A stretch of DNA of 28,019 nt from Acidobacteriota bacterium (GTDB taxonomy: Bacteria; Acidobacteriota; UBA6911; RPQK01), in the NCBI GenBank assembly GCA_003819755.1, contig RPQK01000010.1, positions 1 to 28,019 of the forward strand, given 5' to 3'. Numbering within the stretch: the stretch's first letter is position 1; every line of letters starts with the position of its first letter. The notes under the pieces are model-generated. The model was not told the origin of the DNA, searched no databases, and was given only the letters and a program-made list of their open reading frames with translations. Positions 1-8,404 of this stretch are shown in pieces. A program made the position numbers and the translations under genes.

Positions 1-4
1 TCGT

Positions 5-218
5 GCCCAGGAAGTGACCGTCGAAGTTGCAGGCACCCGCTGGGAGCGCAGGCGTCTCGCCTCGCACTGGGGCAAGCGGCGTCCCGCCCCGTTTCGAGCC
101 GTTTGCACACTCGCTGTTGCCACCGGCTCGAACGGGGCGGGACGCCCCTTGCCCCAGTGCAGGCGAGACGCCTGCGCTCCCAGCGGGTGCCTGCACCTTC
201 GACGGTCACTTCCTGGGC
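5..218. repeat. Large imperfect inverted repeat, arms about 95 bp
   Basis: Bases 5-101 and 124-218 are reverse complements apart from two mismatches and two single-base insertions, separated by a 22-base loop. The right arm contains AGTGCAGGCGAGACGCC at 156-172, a 17-base word found exactly at 4270-4286 and 23360-23376; the left arm holds its reverse complement with one extra base. The element fills the space upstream of the HPr-kinase-like gene, so it either forms that gene's leader or separates it from genes further left. Reading frames across it are by-products of the repeat. Nothing else is visible in bases 1-249. Confidence 0.92.
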
Positions 219-249
219 CCGATTGGCGGACCGTCCTGCGGTCCAGCCC

Positions 250-1200
250 ATGCTGAAAGCTAGTATGTTTTCTTACCACGCCTACGGGCTGGGAATCCTC
301 TCAGAGCTGGCGTTGCCGGAGCTGCTGGTGGGCCAAGGTCCTGCGGATGTCGAGATCTGCCTGGCCTCCATCGATCAGGTCCCGCAGGAAGCACTGCTCA
401 ACCGACCTTTTCTCCGGGTCACGCGGGATGAGGCCATCCTTTCGCTGCCAGTCGCAGGGACGTTCATAATCCGTGGCGGGCGCCAGATCCAGGTCATACC
501 GGAGAACGGGGCCGACGAACGCTTGCTTCGACGGTACCTTTGCGGCACGGTGATGGGGATACTGCTCCATCAGAGAGGCCTCCTGATCCTGCACGCGAGC
601 GTCATCTCGGTCGACGGACAGGCCAGCGCATTCCTCGGAGCGCAGGGTTCCGGCAAATCCTCGATCGCCACGATACTCCACGCTCGTGGTCACGGCTTCC
701 TTTGCGACGACGTGGGGCCGTTAAAGATCGGCGCAGACGCTGCCCTGGTTTACCCCTCTTTCCCCCAGGTAAAGATTAGCCTGGAAGCGGCTGGTGCCGC
801 GGGCGTCTCACGGCAGGCGCTGGCCGAATTGGATCGTTTCGAAGACAAACTCGGTTACCGGCTGTCGCACAACATTGTCCCGGAGCCAAAGACGCTGCGC
901 GAGATCTTCGTCATCTCGCCCTTCGGAGAACCGGGCGTCGGGCCTCTGAAACAGCAGGAGGCGGTGCTGGAACTGGTAAGGCACACCTTCCCGACCCGCC
1001 TGGGCCAACCGGGAGACCGCAAACATCTGCTCTCGTGCATCCAACTGGCCCGCCAGATCCCGCTTTTCAGGCTTCCGCGAGCGCGCGTCGTCGCCGAACT
1101 GCCGGAATTCGCCCGCCGGCTGGAGGGAATAGTGCGAAATCTAAGAAAGGCGCCCGCCGCCCCATCCTGGAGCGTTCCAACCATTGTTTTCCAGGCTTAG
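250..1200 (+). CDS. HPr kinase/phosphorylase-like P-loop kinase (PadeK/HprK-like)
   Basis: The 316-residue product resembles the HPr-kinase C-terminal fold found in small-molecule and RiPP gene clusters rather than true catabolite-control HprK. It has a conserved LHASVIS block at residues 114-120, a Walker A loop GAQGSGKSS at 130-138 and a paired acidic motif LCDDV at 151-155. The N-terminal 100 residues are a beta-rich region typical of these homologues. No true HPr partner gene is seen. It overlaps the ABC exporter gene by 17 bases, and a nucleotidyltransferase follows; related kinase, exporter and nucleotidyltransferase genes occur together in lasso-peptide clusters such as that of paeninodin, where the kinase phosphorylates the precursor C-terminus. 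The frame is open further upstream, but that part runs through the palindrome. ATG 250 was chosen; ATG 265 is a plausible alternative, and neither has a strong ribosome binding site. The substrate is unknown. Confidence 0.85.
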   Translation: MLKASMFSYHAYGLGILSELALPELLVGQGPADVEICLASIDQVPQEALLNRPFLRVTRDEAILSLPVAGTFIIRGGRQIQVIPENGADERLLRRYLCGTVMGILLHQRGLLILHASVISVDGQASAFLGAQGSGKSSIATILHARGHGFLCDDVGPLKIGADAALVYPSFPQVKISLEAAGAAGVSRQALAELDRFEDKLGYRLSHNIVPEPKTLREIFVISPFGEPGVGPLKQQEAVLELVRHTFPTRLGQPGDRKHLLSCIQLARQIPLFRLPRARVVAELPEFARRLEGIVRNLRKAPAAPSWSVPTIVFQA

Positions 1201-3007
1201 GCAAACCACTCGCGATCTGCCGTATCTTTGGCGCGCTTCCAAGCTCATCTGGGAGGCAGCTCGCCACCTGACCATCGTCTGGGCTGTGCTTTTGCTTCTG
1301 CAAGGTCTTCTGCCTGTCGTCAATGTCTACTTGACGAAGTGGCTGGTCGACGGCCTTGCCGGTACTTTGGGGACAGGCTTCTCATGGGCTAACGCCCGCC
1401 CGCTGATGATTCTGGCCGGCGCCATGGCAGCAGTGCTCTTGCTGAGTGAGCTGGTGCAAGGGGCGTCGGAATGGGTGCGCACGGCGCAATCCGAGGTCAT
1501 CGCCGACCATGTCTCGCGCCTGATCCATGCCAAATCCGCGAGCGTCGACCTCGCCTTTTACGATTCGCCGGATTACTACGATCACCTTCACCGGGCTCGC
1601 AGTGAGGCCGGGAATCGCTGCCCTGCCTTGCTCGAGAACCTGGGAAGTCTGGCGCAGAACAGCGTGACCCTGGTGGCGATGGGTGTGGTACTGATCCCCT
1701 ATGGCGTATGGCTCCCCGTAGCTCTCCTGGTGGCGACCCTCCCAGCACTGGTCATCGTCATTCGCAATAACCACCGGTACCATCGCTGGTGGGAAAACAC
1801 GGCCAGGGACAGGCGATGGACGCAATACCACGACCTGTTGCTGACGAGTAACTCGGTCGCCGCGGAATTGCGGCTTTTTCGCCTGGGAGAATTCTTCAGC
1901 AACGCTTACCAGGCCTTGCGCTCCAGGTTGAGAGCGGAGCGGCTGCAGCTGATCAAGAGGCAAAGCTTGTCACGCCTGGCCGCCGGCGCGTTTGCACTCG
2001 TTGTCTCGGCTTTGGCGATGATCTGGATGATCTCTCGTGTTCTCCTGGGTGCCTTTACCCTCGGCGACCTCGCATTGGCCTACCAGGCCTATACCCGGGG
2101 TCAGGGATTGCTACGCACCCTGCTTGGCAACCTCGGGCAGATCTACGCGAATAGCCTTTTCCTTCGCAGTCTTTACCAGTTCCTCGACTTGAGGACGTCC
2201 GTATCGGACGCCGAGCAACCAATCACCGTGCCGGATCGACTGCAGACGGGCTTCAGGTTTGAACAGGTGACATTCAGCTACCCGAACAGCGAGCGAACGG
2301 TTATTCGTGACTTCGATCTCTTCCTGCCTGCCGGTCGAGTTGTGGCACTGGTCGGCCCCAACGGCGCCGGCAAGAGTACCCTGATCAAGCTCCTCTGCAG
2401 GTTTTACGACCCGGATGCAGGTCGGATCACGCTGGATGGAGTTGACCTGCGAAGAATGCCGCTCGAAGAGCTCCGGCGTCGAATCACAGTCATGTTCCAG
2501 CTGCCGGTCCCGTATTTTGCCACGGCTGCGCAGAACATCGCGTTCGGTGATCTGAACACCGACTGCTCCCCGGCTTCCGTGGAAGCGGCTGCAAGGTGCG
2601 CCGGGGCACACGACCTGATCAGCGCTCTCCCGAGAGGTTATGAAACGATGCTCGGACGGCTGTTTCCGGGAGGAACCGAGCTTAGCGTGGGCGAATGGCA
2701 GCGCCTGGCCTTAGCCCGGGCCTATTTCCGCAGAGCGGAGATCGTGATCCTCGATGAACCGACCTCTTCGATGGACCCTTGGGCGGAAGCGGACTGGATG
2801 ACCCGGTTCAGGGATCTCGCGAAAGGCTGCACTTCCCTGATCATTACGCACCGCTTTACAACCGCCAAGCATGCGGACTTGATTTATGTAATAGAAGGGG
2901 GCCGGATTGTTGAGTCCGGCAACCACCGCAGCTTGCTTGAGCAAGACGGCCTCTATGCGCGTTCCTGGGGTCAGCAGGTCCGCGCCGCAGATACAGTACT
3001 AACATGA
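1184..3007 (+). CDS. ABC exporter, fused permease and ATPase (MsbA/McjD-like half transporter)
   Basis: This 607-residue half transporter should dimerise in the inner membrane and export a peptide, lipid or other small product using ATP. The N-terminal half holds about six membrane segments (first near residues 28-50, others near 73-93, 160-195 and 265-300). The ATPase half starts near residue 357 and has Walker A GPNGAGKST (391-399), a Q-loop glutamine at 439, a signature LSVGE (500-504, a variant of LSGGQ), Walker B VILDE (521-525) and the H-loop histidine at 556. The start is TTG, with GGAG 11 bases upstream and no usable in-frame ATG before the transmembrane region. It overlaps the kinase gene by 17 bases and couples to the next gene through ATGA. 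By context the cargo could be a RiPP (McjD-type exporter), but the sequence alone does not fix this. Confidence 0.9.
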   Translation: MFSRLRQTTRDLPYLWRASKLIWEAARHLTIVWAVLLLLQGLLPVVNVYLTKWLVDGLAGTLGTGFSWANARPLMILAGAMAAVLLLSELVQGASEWVRTAQSEVIADHVSRLIHAKSASVDLAFYDSPDYYDHLHRARSEAGNRCPALLENLGSLAQNSVTLVAMGVVLIPYGVWLPVALLVATLPALVIVIRNNHRYHRWWENTARDRRWTQYHDLLLTSNSVAAELRLFRLGEFFSNAYQALRSRLRAERLQLIKRQSLSRLAAGAFALVVSALAMIWMISRVLLGAFTLGDLALAYQAYTRGQGLLRTLLGNLGQIYANSLFLRSLYQFLDLRTSVSDAEQPITVPDRLQTGFRFEQVTFSYPNSERTVIRDFDLFLPAGRVVALVGPNGAGKSTLIKLLCRFYDPDAGRITLDGVDLRRMPLEELRRRITVMFQLPVPYFATAAQNIAFGDLNTDCSPASVEAAARCAGAHDLISALPRGYETMLGRLFPGGTELSVGEWQRLALARAYFRRAEIVILDEPTSSMDPWAEADWMTRFRDLAKGCTSLIITHRFTTAKHADLIYVIEGGRIVESGNHRSLLEQDGLYARSWGQQVRAADTVLT

Positions 3008-4227
3008 TTCCAGTACACGCGAGACATGGCAACCCGGAGCTGGAGTTGATGCTGTGTTGTGCCCGGACCGTCCTGGCCGACGACGTCGCCGCCCGAAGGG
3101 ATGCTCTTCTCAAGCACGAGCTGGACTGGGCCAGGTTTCGCCACCTCGTGTCCGTCCACAGGGTCACGCCGTTGATCCAGCGCAATCTGAGTGGCGCGCC
3201 CCCGGGCCTGGTTCCCCCGGACGTTGCCCGGCAGCTCCGCGATGATTATGCCGAAATAGTGCGGAACAACCTTTTCCTCGCCGCCGGACTGCTAAGAATT
3301 CTGGGACTTTTCGCTGCATCGGGGATCGAGGCGATACCTTACAAGGGCCCGGTTCTCGCCGAATCATTATATGGCAGCCTGTTGCTCCGCCAGTTCGGTG
3401 ATCTCGACGTTCTAGTAAGGAGACGGGAAATTCACAGAGCCAAGGAACTACTGCTCAGGAATGGATTCAGGGTGGAATGGCCGGAGCAGCCGTTGACGCC
3501 GGCACAGGAGCAAGCGCACATCGAGGGCAAGTACAACTACAAGATGGTGCGGGGGGATGGAAAGCTTCCGCTCGAATTACATTGGGGCGTTTCTCCCAAG
3601 TACGTCTCCTTTCCACCGGATCCCTACTGGCTTTGGCGGAATCTGACCGACCTTCGCATTGCTGGTCATCCCGTCTGTTCCTTCACCTGGGAGCGCTGGC
3701 TGCTGGTCCTCTGCGTGCATGGGGCAAATCACTGTTGGAATCGGCTCGGTTGGCTTTGCGACGTGGCGGAGTTGCTCCGTCGCTTTCCCGACCTGGACTG
3801 GAAGAGGGTTGACCAGAGAGCGAGGCAATTTGGCATCCGGAGAATACTGGACCTCGGACTGCTGCTCGCACACGATCTTCTGGATGCTCCCGTGCCGGCC
3901 GATCTCCACGCAAGGGCGATCGGGGATCAAACGGCCCGTTCCTTGGCTGACGAGGTTGTCCACAGGTGCGCGAACACCAGGCGTTACGTTCCGGCGGTAA
4001 TGGAAGTGCCCCGCTTCCACCTGAGGGCCCGGGAGCGTCTCAGGGACCGGCGACTGTACTGCCGGGCAGCCGTCGAACCATCCGTTCACGACTATGGGGT
4101 TTTCTCGCTGCCGGGCCCCCTTTCTTTCCTCTATTACCTGTTGCGGCCCTTCCGGCTTTTTCGCGAGTACAGCCTGAATCCACTCTGGTGCGGTTTCAAG
4201 CGCCGGCTGGGCAAGCAGAGGGTGTAG
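3004..4227 (+). CDS. Nucleotidyltransferase family protein (NTP_transf_5-like)
   Basis: The 407-residue product matches the uncharacterised nucleotidyltransferase family often found in RiPP and polysaccharide clusters. Visible motifs are a lysine-glycine pair in YKGPVLAESLYG (113-124), the metal-binding pair D133-x-D135 in FGDLDVLV, and LELHWG at 190-195, all characteristic of this pol-beta-type fold. The C-terminal 200 residues are helical, rich in Arg and Trp, and have no obvious motif. The ATG overlaps the ABC exporter stop codon as ATGA, which indicates translational coupling. Together with the kinase it resembles the PadeK/PadeN accessory pair of lasso-peptide clusters; the nucleotidyl acceptor here is unknown. 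It is the last gene of the operon and faces the convergent secreted-protein gene across a large palindromic region. Confidence 0.83.
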   Translation: MIPVHARHGNPELELMLCCARTVLADDVAARRDALLKHELDWARFRHLVSVHRVTPLIQRNLSGAPPGLVPPDVARQLRDDYAEIVRNNLFLAAGLLRILGLFAASGIEAIPYKGPVLAESLYGSLLLRQFGDLDVLVRRREIHRAKELLLRNGFRVEWPEQPLTPAQEQAHIEGKYNYKMVRGDGKLPLELHWGVSPKYVSFPPDPYWLWRNLTDLRIAGHPVCSFTWERWLLVLCVHGANHCWNRLGWLCDVAELLRRFPDLDWKRVDQRARQFGIRRILDLGLLLAHDLLDAPVPADLHARAIGDQTARSLADEVVHRCANTRRYVPAVMEVPRFHLRARERLRDRRLYCRAAVEPSVHDYGVFSLPGPLSFLYYLLRPFRLFREYSLNPLWCGFKRRLGKQRV

Positions 4228-4316
4228 ACGCCGGGCGGGGGAGAGTGGGTCAGTTTGGACCTCCCTGGGAGTGCAGGCGAGACGCCCCCCTGCCATTTAC
4301 TTTTCTGAAGCGCCAC

Positions 4317-4523
4317 GGCACCAGACCATATGGAGTGCGGCGGCAGAGGGAGGCCGAGGCTTTATCAGGCCTCGAGGCGACGCCGCTTTCCCCTATGCAA
4401 GATCGAGCCAGACGGCCTCAGTATTGGATCGGCTCGATCTTGCACAGGGGAAAGCGGCGTCGCCTCGAGGCCTGATAAAGCCTCGGCCTCCCTCTGCCGC
4501 CGCACTCCATATGGCTGGGTGCC
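4317..4523. repeat. 84-bp nearly perfect hairpin with terminal GGAGTGCGGCGGC module
   Basis: Bases 4326-4409 pair with 4431-4514, with a single mismatch in 84, around a 21-base loop. Six more base pairs, GGCACC with GGTGCC, extend it to 4317 and 4523. The outer arm carries TGGAGTGCGGCGGCA, the same terminal word that opens and closes the element at 18372-18803, which links the two elements as one family. Confidence 0.92.
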
Positions 4524-4586
4524 TTGAGCCGCGATCGCCCGTCATTTTCATGCGTCACTGGGTGCGCCGCTACGGCGCGTGGCGGA

Positions 4587-4657
4587 CTGTATTGAAACCC
4601 CGCGTGTGTACGCGCCCAAACCAACGATAACCGTACACACGGGGGGTTTCGATACAG
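4587..4657. repeat. 26-bp inverted repeat
   Basis: Bases 4587-4612 pair with 4632-4657 with two mismatches, around a 19-base loop. The stem includes GTGTGTACG with its complement CGTACACAC. It is nested in the larger palindrome beside the 84-bp hairpin and shares no clear module with the other elements of the window. Confidence 0.85.
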
Positions 4658-4790
4658 CGCCAAAAACGCGCCACTCAACCGCCGCGGCTGGTTGCACCGA
4701 ATTCGCGCTCGGCACCGGCCAAAAAAGTAAATGGCCTTGGGCGAGACGCCTCCCAGGGAGGTCCCGAATCGCGCGCCTTTGATTTCAGCG

Positions 4791-5951
4791 TCAGGGCGCG
4801 TTCATCCCGTCCACTGTCAGGCCCGAGGGCGCTGACGGGGCGCTTGGGCCCGTGGTCGAACCGCTGACTGTGAACGTCCCCTTGACCGTGTTCCATCGGT
4901 CGTTTCCGGTGAAGGCGAGGACGAAGTTTTTACCGTCGGGGCTAAGCCACTTGTTGGAGAAATTCCAGAAGAAGCAGGCCTTGGTCGACCCGGCCCAGGG
5001 TGTCTGATAGAGAACCGTGGTCCAGGGTCCCCACGGTTCCGGAGCGTCGAAGATCCCGATATTTCCTCCATACGGGACGCTTTGCGTATGTTCGGTCGTC
5101 AGGAGGTACCGTTTTAACCCCGGGTTGTAACTCACGCTCATGGTCCAGCCTATTCCGTTATTCAAGTCTTGAAAAACGGGGACCTTGCTGCTCACGGTCG
5201 TGGACCAGCGGGGGTTGCCGCTGGAATCCAGGCCGGTGAAGAATTCGTAAGCCGACTGGGTCATCAGCTGCCCTTTGGGAACCCTGGCCAGATAGACTTT
5301 TCCCGGCTTCTGGATGGTCAGACTGGCCGTGTTCGACGGGTGGATGAAGTAGTGGTACACATAAGTGTCTCTTGCGCCGGCATAGTCTTTTCCGAAATTA
5401 AGTATCGTCGGGATCACTAAACCCTGGGCCTTCGTGAACTTCCAGGAAGCCTGGGTCCAGTGAGCTCCGTGGTCCGTCGATCTTGCCAGGACGCATTCAG
5501 TGTAGTTGGTTGAGTTTGAGCCGGGAGAAACCCACTTATAAAGCACCCCGCCAACCGATATGATTCCGTAGGACTTGCCTGAGAACTGTGCCGGATACTC
5601 CGCGCTCTTCCCTCCCCACCTGTTAACGCCTTTGTAGGCATCCGCGGTTCCTTCCACCCGTGCCAAGCCAAGGCTGACCCTGCCGTCGGTGTTCGTTCCC
5701 CCGAACCCTCCGCCGTCCCCAAAAGACGTGTACTGGTGCCCGTCGTCGGACCAGGTGATCGCCCAGTTGTCACTTCCCGGCGCGTAGTATTTCAGGGAGG
5801 CCCACTGAAACGTCACTCCGGTGATGACTTTGCTTGCCGGATACGGTGCGGTTGCCGCCTCGGTGACGGAGGCGCAGCCGAGGCAGAGAACCGCCACACA
5901 CAAAACCAATAGCGTTATCCTTCGGGTCCTTACATTCATTATCGTTCTCAT
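4791..5951 (-). CDS. Secreted DUF4185-like beta-propeller protein
   Basis: The 386-residue product starts with an Arg-rich n-region and a hydrophobic stretch ending near VTEA, a good Sec signal peptide. A cysteine lies in it, but the preceding residues do not form a convincing lipobox. The mature part has repeated short motifs typical of DUF4185/sialidase-like propellers: WAITWSDDGHQYTSFGDGGG, LARSTDHGAHWT and WLSPDGKNFVLAFTGND. No catalytic assignment can be made; proteins of this type are usually taken to bind or cleave carbohydrate. The C-terminus ends shortly after PSAPSGLTV, the usual opening strand of an FN3 domain, with no domain following. ATG 5951 was chosen because GGAGG sits five bases upstream; a GTG at 5963 would include that site in the coding region. 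Confidence 0.8.
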   Translation of the reverse strand: MRTIMNVRTRRITLLVLCVAVLCLGCASVTEAATAPYPASKVITGVTFQWASLKYYAPGSDNWAITWSDDGHQYTSFGDGGGFGGTNTDGRVSLGLARVEGTADAYKGVNRWGGKSAEYPAQFSGKSYGIISVGGVLYKWVSPGSNSTNYTECVLARSTDHGAHWTQASWKFTKAQGLVIPTILNFGKDYAGARDTYVYHYFIHPSNTASLTIQKPGKVYLARVPKGQLMTQSAYEFFTGLDSSGNPRWSTTVSSKVPVFQDLNNGIGWTMSVSYNPGLKRYLLTTEHTQSVPYGGNIGIFDAPEPWGPWTTVLYQTPWAGSTKACFFWNFSNKWLSPDGKNFVLAFTGNDRWNTVKGTFTVSGSTTGPSAPSAPSGLTVDGMNAP

Positions 5952-5955
5952 TATT

Positions 5956-5961
5956 CCCTCC
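5956..5961 (-). promoter_or_regulatory. Ribosome binding site deciding the DUF4185-like start
   Basis: GGAGGG on the minus strand lies four bases before ATG 5951 (the GGAGG core five bases before it). It supports this start over GTG 5963, which would place the site inside the gene. Confidence 0.65.
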
Positions 5962-6142
5962 ACAATCCGTTACTCCTCATTGTGGTACTTCGAGAAATAT
6001 TATCATCTGCCGGCGGCGGGGCTCAGCATCGCGGTCGGCAATGCGAATCCCGCCCGACGGCTTGGTAACACACGGCCATTGACAGGGTCAAGCAGCACGA
6101 GTGGCCCCGAAGGACCACCCGGGCTGCCGGACGTTTGGCTGT

Positions 6143-8389
6143 CTATTTCTGGACTCCCTGCCCCTCGAGGGCGGACAGGTAGCGCAGTTGACCGTCGGCA
6201 AACATCACGAAACTGACCAGCGGACGATCGCTGACGATCTTCATGTGACCGCCGACCTGTTGAAATTCGGGACCAAACAACCGAGGATCATCGAGCAAGC
6301 CTACCATCCTCTGTCCTGGGGCCACTTCGACCGTCTTCTCCCCCGTCATCTTGCCGGCGGGGTCGAAGATCTGGACCTTGGCCGATGCCGGGCCCGAGCC
6401 CGCGTTCATCAAGGCCAGTCCGGTGAAAACGTGATGGATGGGCGATTGTGCAACGTGAAGGTACAGTGTCTCTTCCCGGGGCTGATCCAACATGGGGAGA
6501 GTCGACTTGGCTTTGCCTTGGTTCACGGTAAAGGTCACCGTGCCGAGTAGCCCAATCCCCTCCTCGGCTCCGGCGTCACTCGCCTCGAGAACGACGTAGC
6601 CGGTGAGGAAGGGGGCGTCAGCCGGAATAGTCGCCCGGCCGAGGATGTCGGACAGCCAAGGCGCCGAAAGGCCCCGAGCCGGAACCGCGAGCTGCCTGGT
6701 GGCTATCAGGCTCCCTTGGTCATTGTAGAACTTCAGAGTTGTTTGAATTGCCTGCGCTTCGGTATTGATCAAACGCAGCTGGGTATCCTCACCCTGGTTG
6801 CCCAGGACAAAGTGGGGCACCCAGAGCTTACGAGACTTCGCCTCTCCCCGGCCTGCTGAGGACGAGAAGGTGTCACTATCCGAGATCAGCTGGAATCCGT
6901 TAACCGGAATATCCGCGCTCAACTCCAAATAGTGTTCTCCACTGATCGAAGCATCCCCGAGCAGTTCAGGCAAGGCCACCAGTCGAGATGCGCCGGGGGC
7001 CAACTGTAAATCAGCCGTCCTGACGCTCGCTCCAACCGAATTGACGAGATTGACGGAGACACTGGCAGGCACCTCTGAATCCGGGTTTGTCAAGAAGAGA
7101 AGGGTCTTCTCGCCGGTGTCGTTCTTGGCAGCCGGGAAATAGAGCCGTGTGGAAGCCTCGAGGGTTCCTCCGACCCCGTCCAGGCGGTCGGGCTGGCCAT
7201 CGCCAACCAGGAAGAATCCTCTCAGGTTCTCGTTCTCTCCCTGTGCTTTCAGCGATACAGCACCCGCCTGACCAGTTGTCAGACTGCCTGCGAGGAAGGC
7301 CTCCTGCACCTGGGCGCCAAGGACCGAAGTGTTGACAACCTGCTGAATTCCATTCCCGTCTACGGTCGAGATTGCGACCGTGTTCGCAGCCACGGAAGGA
7401 TTCAGAAGAGCCACTCCCACGAACGAGTTGTCCAGAGAAGCGGAATAGGTTGTTGACAGTGTCGCCGGCGAAACCAGAGAGCTGTTGGTCGTCACCTTTA
7501 TGACCACATCGTCCCTGGCCGAACCTCCGCGGTTATCCTTGACCCAAAGCCTGAACTTCAAAGTACTATCCGACGTCACCTTTGGAGCCACGAACGACAT
7601 CGTCGGCGAAATTGCGTTGTTCAGCACCACGGTCGTGCCGATAACCTGATGCCAGGCAAATGTAATCGGATCGCCATTGGGGTCGCTTCCCGAGCCATAA
7701 CAGGTGACCGCGCTGCCGGACAACACGTAACGGTCGGGACCGGCGTTCACGATCGGATTGGAGTTGGTCCCACTGGTCGGCGGTGTGACGGTCACTTTGA
7801 CATCGTCCGTACCGGTTCCGCCCTTGCCGTCACGAACAGTCAGCCTGAAACTCAGGGTGGTATTCGCTGTGACGGTCGGGGACGTAAAACTTGCGGTAGC
7901 GGTGTTGGCTCCCGATAGAGTGACGCTCGCTCCGCTTGTCTGCGTCCAGGCGAAAGTAAGCGGGTCGCCATTTGCGTCGGTCCCCGATCCTCTCAGGTTG
8001 ACACTGACGCCTGATGCAACGCTCAGGTCAGGGCCGGCATTGGCAACCGGAGCGCTATTGGTGGTCGAGCTCTGCACGACCGCCTGAACTACGTTGGATT
8101 TGGGACTTTCCAGGTTGCTGGTATTAACGGCAGTCACTGCATAGTAATAAGTGGCCCCGGAAGAGCAGGTGGTATCGGAGAATGAGGTCGCTGCGGCCAA
8201 AGTGGTATTAATGCGTATGTAACTGGTTCCTGGTGTTTGCGTCCGGTAGACCCAGTACCCCGCGATATCCGACTCAGGGTTTGGGCTCCAGGACAGCGAA
8301 ACGGTTGCGGCAAGTAATTCACCGGAAATCAACAAAAGCAGGAGAGGAAGAAATCGTAAGAACGGGAAAAACGGCTTGGTTTTTGACAC
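6143..8389 (-). CDS. Large secreted protein: FN3, two PKD/REJ-like domains and a four-fold C-terminal repeat
   Basis: The 748-residue product has a signal peptide (hydrophobic residues 8-27, ending LLAA). An FN3 domain follows at about 28-105, then two PKD/REJ-like domains at about 113-202 and 212-301, each opening with NAGPD and containing DxNGDPxTFAW. The remaining 440 residues contain four divergent copies of a roughly 100-residue unit (about 322-408, 414-505, 520-620 and 641-735). Each has a strand resembling xxLxLxNP, then a loop, then xxGxxx, often with a VAPG-like turn, LLG, and a final strand like PVxGFxLxxD. No catalytic motif is seen, so a surface or extracellular structural or adhesive role is most likely. 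The start is GTG, supported by a strong ribosome binding site. It lies 179 bases upstream of the DUF4185-like gene on the same strand and may be co-transcribed with it. Confidence 0.82.
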   Translation of the reverse strand: MSKTKPFFPFLRFLPLLLLLISGELLAATVSLSWSPNPESDIAGYWVYRTQTPGTSYIRINTTLAAATSFSDTTCSSGATYYYAVTAVNTSNLESPKSNVVQAVVQSSTTNSAPVANAGPDLSVASGVSVNLRGSGTDANGDPLTFAWTQTSGASVTLSGANTATASFTSPTVTANTTLSFRLTVRDGKGGTGTDDVKVTVTPPTSGTNSNPIVNAGPDRYVLSGSAVTCYGSGSDPNGDPITFAWHQVIGTTVVLNNAISPTMSFVAPKVTSDSTLKFRLWVKDNRGGSARDDVVIKVTTNSSLVSPATLSTTYSASLDNSFVGVALLNPSVAANTVAISTVDGNGIQQVVNTSVLGAQVQEAFLAGSLTTGQAGAVSLKAQGENENLRGFFLVGDGQPDRLDGVGGTLEASTRLYFPAAKNDTGEKTLLFLTNPDSEVPASVSVNLVNSVGASVRTADLQLAPGASRLVALPELLGDASISGEHYLELSADIPVNGFQLISDSDTFSSSAGRGEAKSRKLWVPHFVLGNQGEDTQLRLINTEAQAIQTTLKFYNDQGSLIATRQLAVPARGLSAPWLSDILGRATIPADAPFLTGYVVLEASDAGAEEGIGLLGTVTFTVNQGKAKSTLPMLDQPREETLYLHVAQSPIHHVFTGLALMNAGSGPASAKVQIFDPAGKMTGEKTVEVAPGQRMVGLLDDPRLFGPEFQQVGGHMKIVSDRPLVSFVMFADGQLRYLSALEGQGVQK

Positions 8390-8397
8390 TCCTGATA

Positions 8398-8404
8398 CCT
8401 CCTT
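8398..8404 (-). promoter_or_regulatory. Strong ribosome binding site for a GTG start
   Basis: AAGGAGG on the minus strand ends eight bases before GTG 8389 and fixes the start of the 748-residue secreted protein. Confidence 0.8.

Larger units (their letters stand above)
4257..4764. repeat. Nested palindromic intergenic region between convergent genes
   Basis: The 563-base gap between the nucleotidyltransferase and the DUF4185-like gene is largely one nested palindrome. The outermost arms pair perfectly over 15 bases (4257-4271 with 4750-4764) and again over 13 bases (4292-4304 with 4723-4735). Two strong hairpins lie inside (4317-4523 and 4587-4657). The word GGCGAGACGCC is present near both ends (4276-4286 and 4740-4750) in the same orientation. 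No coding sequence is credible here. The structure could terminate both convergent transcripts, but no T-rich terminator tail is seen. Confidence 0.88.

Noticed and set aside
103..249. Upstream extension of the kinase reading frame to position 103
   Set aside because: The extension translates the right arm and loop of the inverted repeat and gives an Arg/Pro-rich sequence unlike the family; starts at 250 or 265 fit the family N-terminus.
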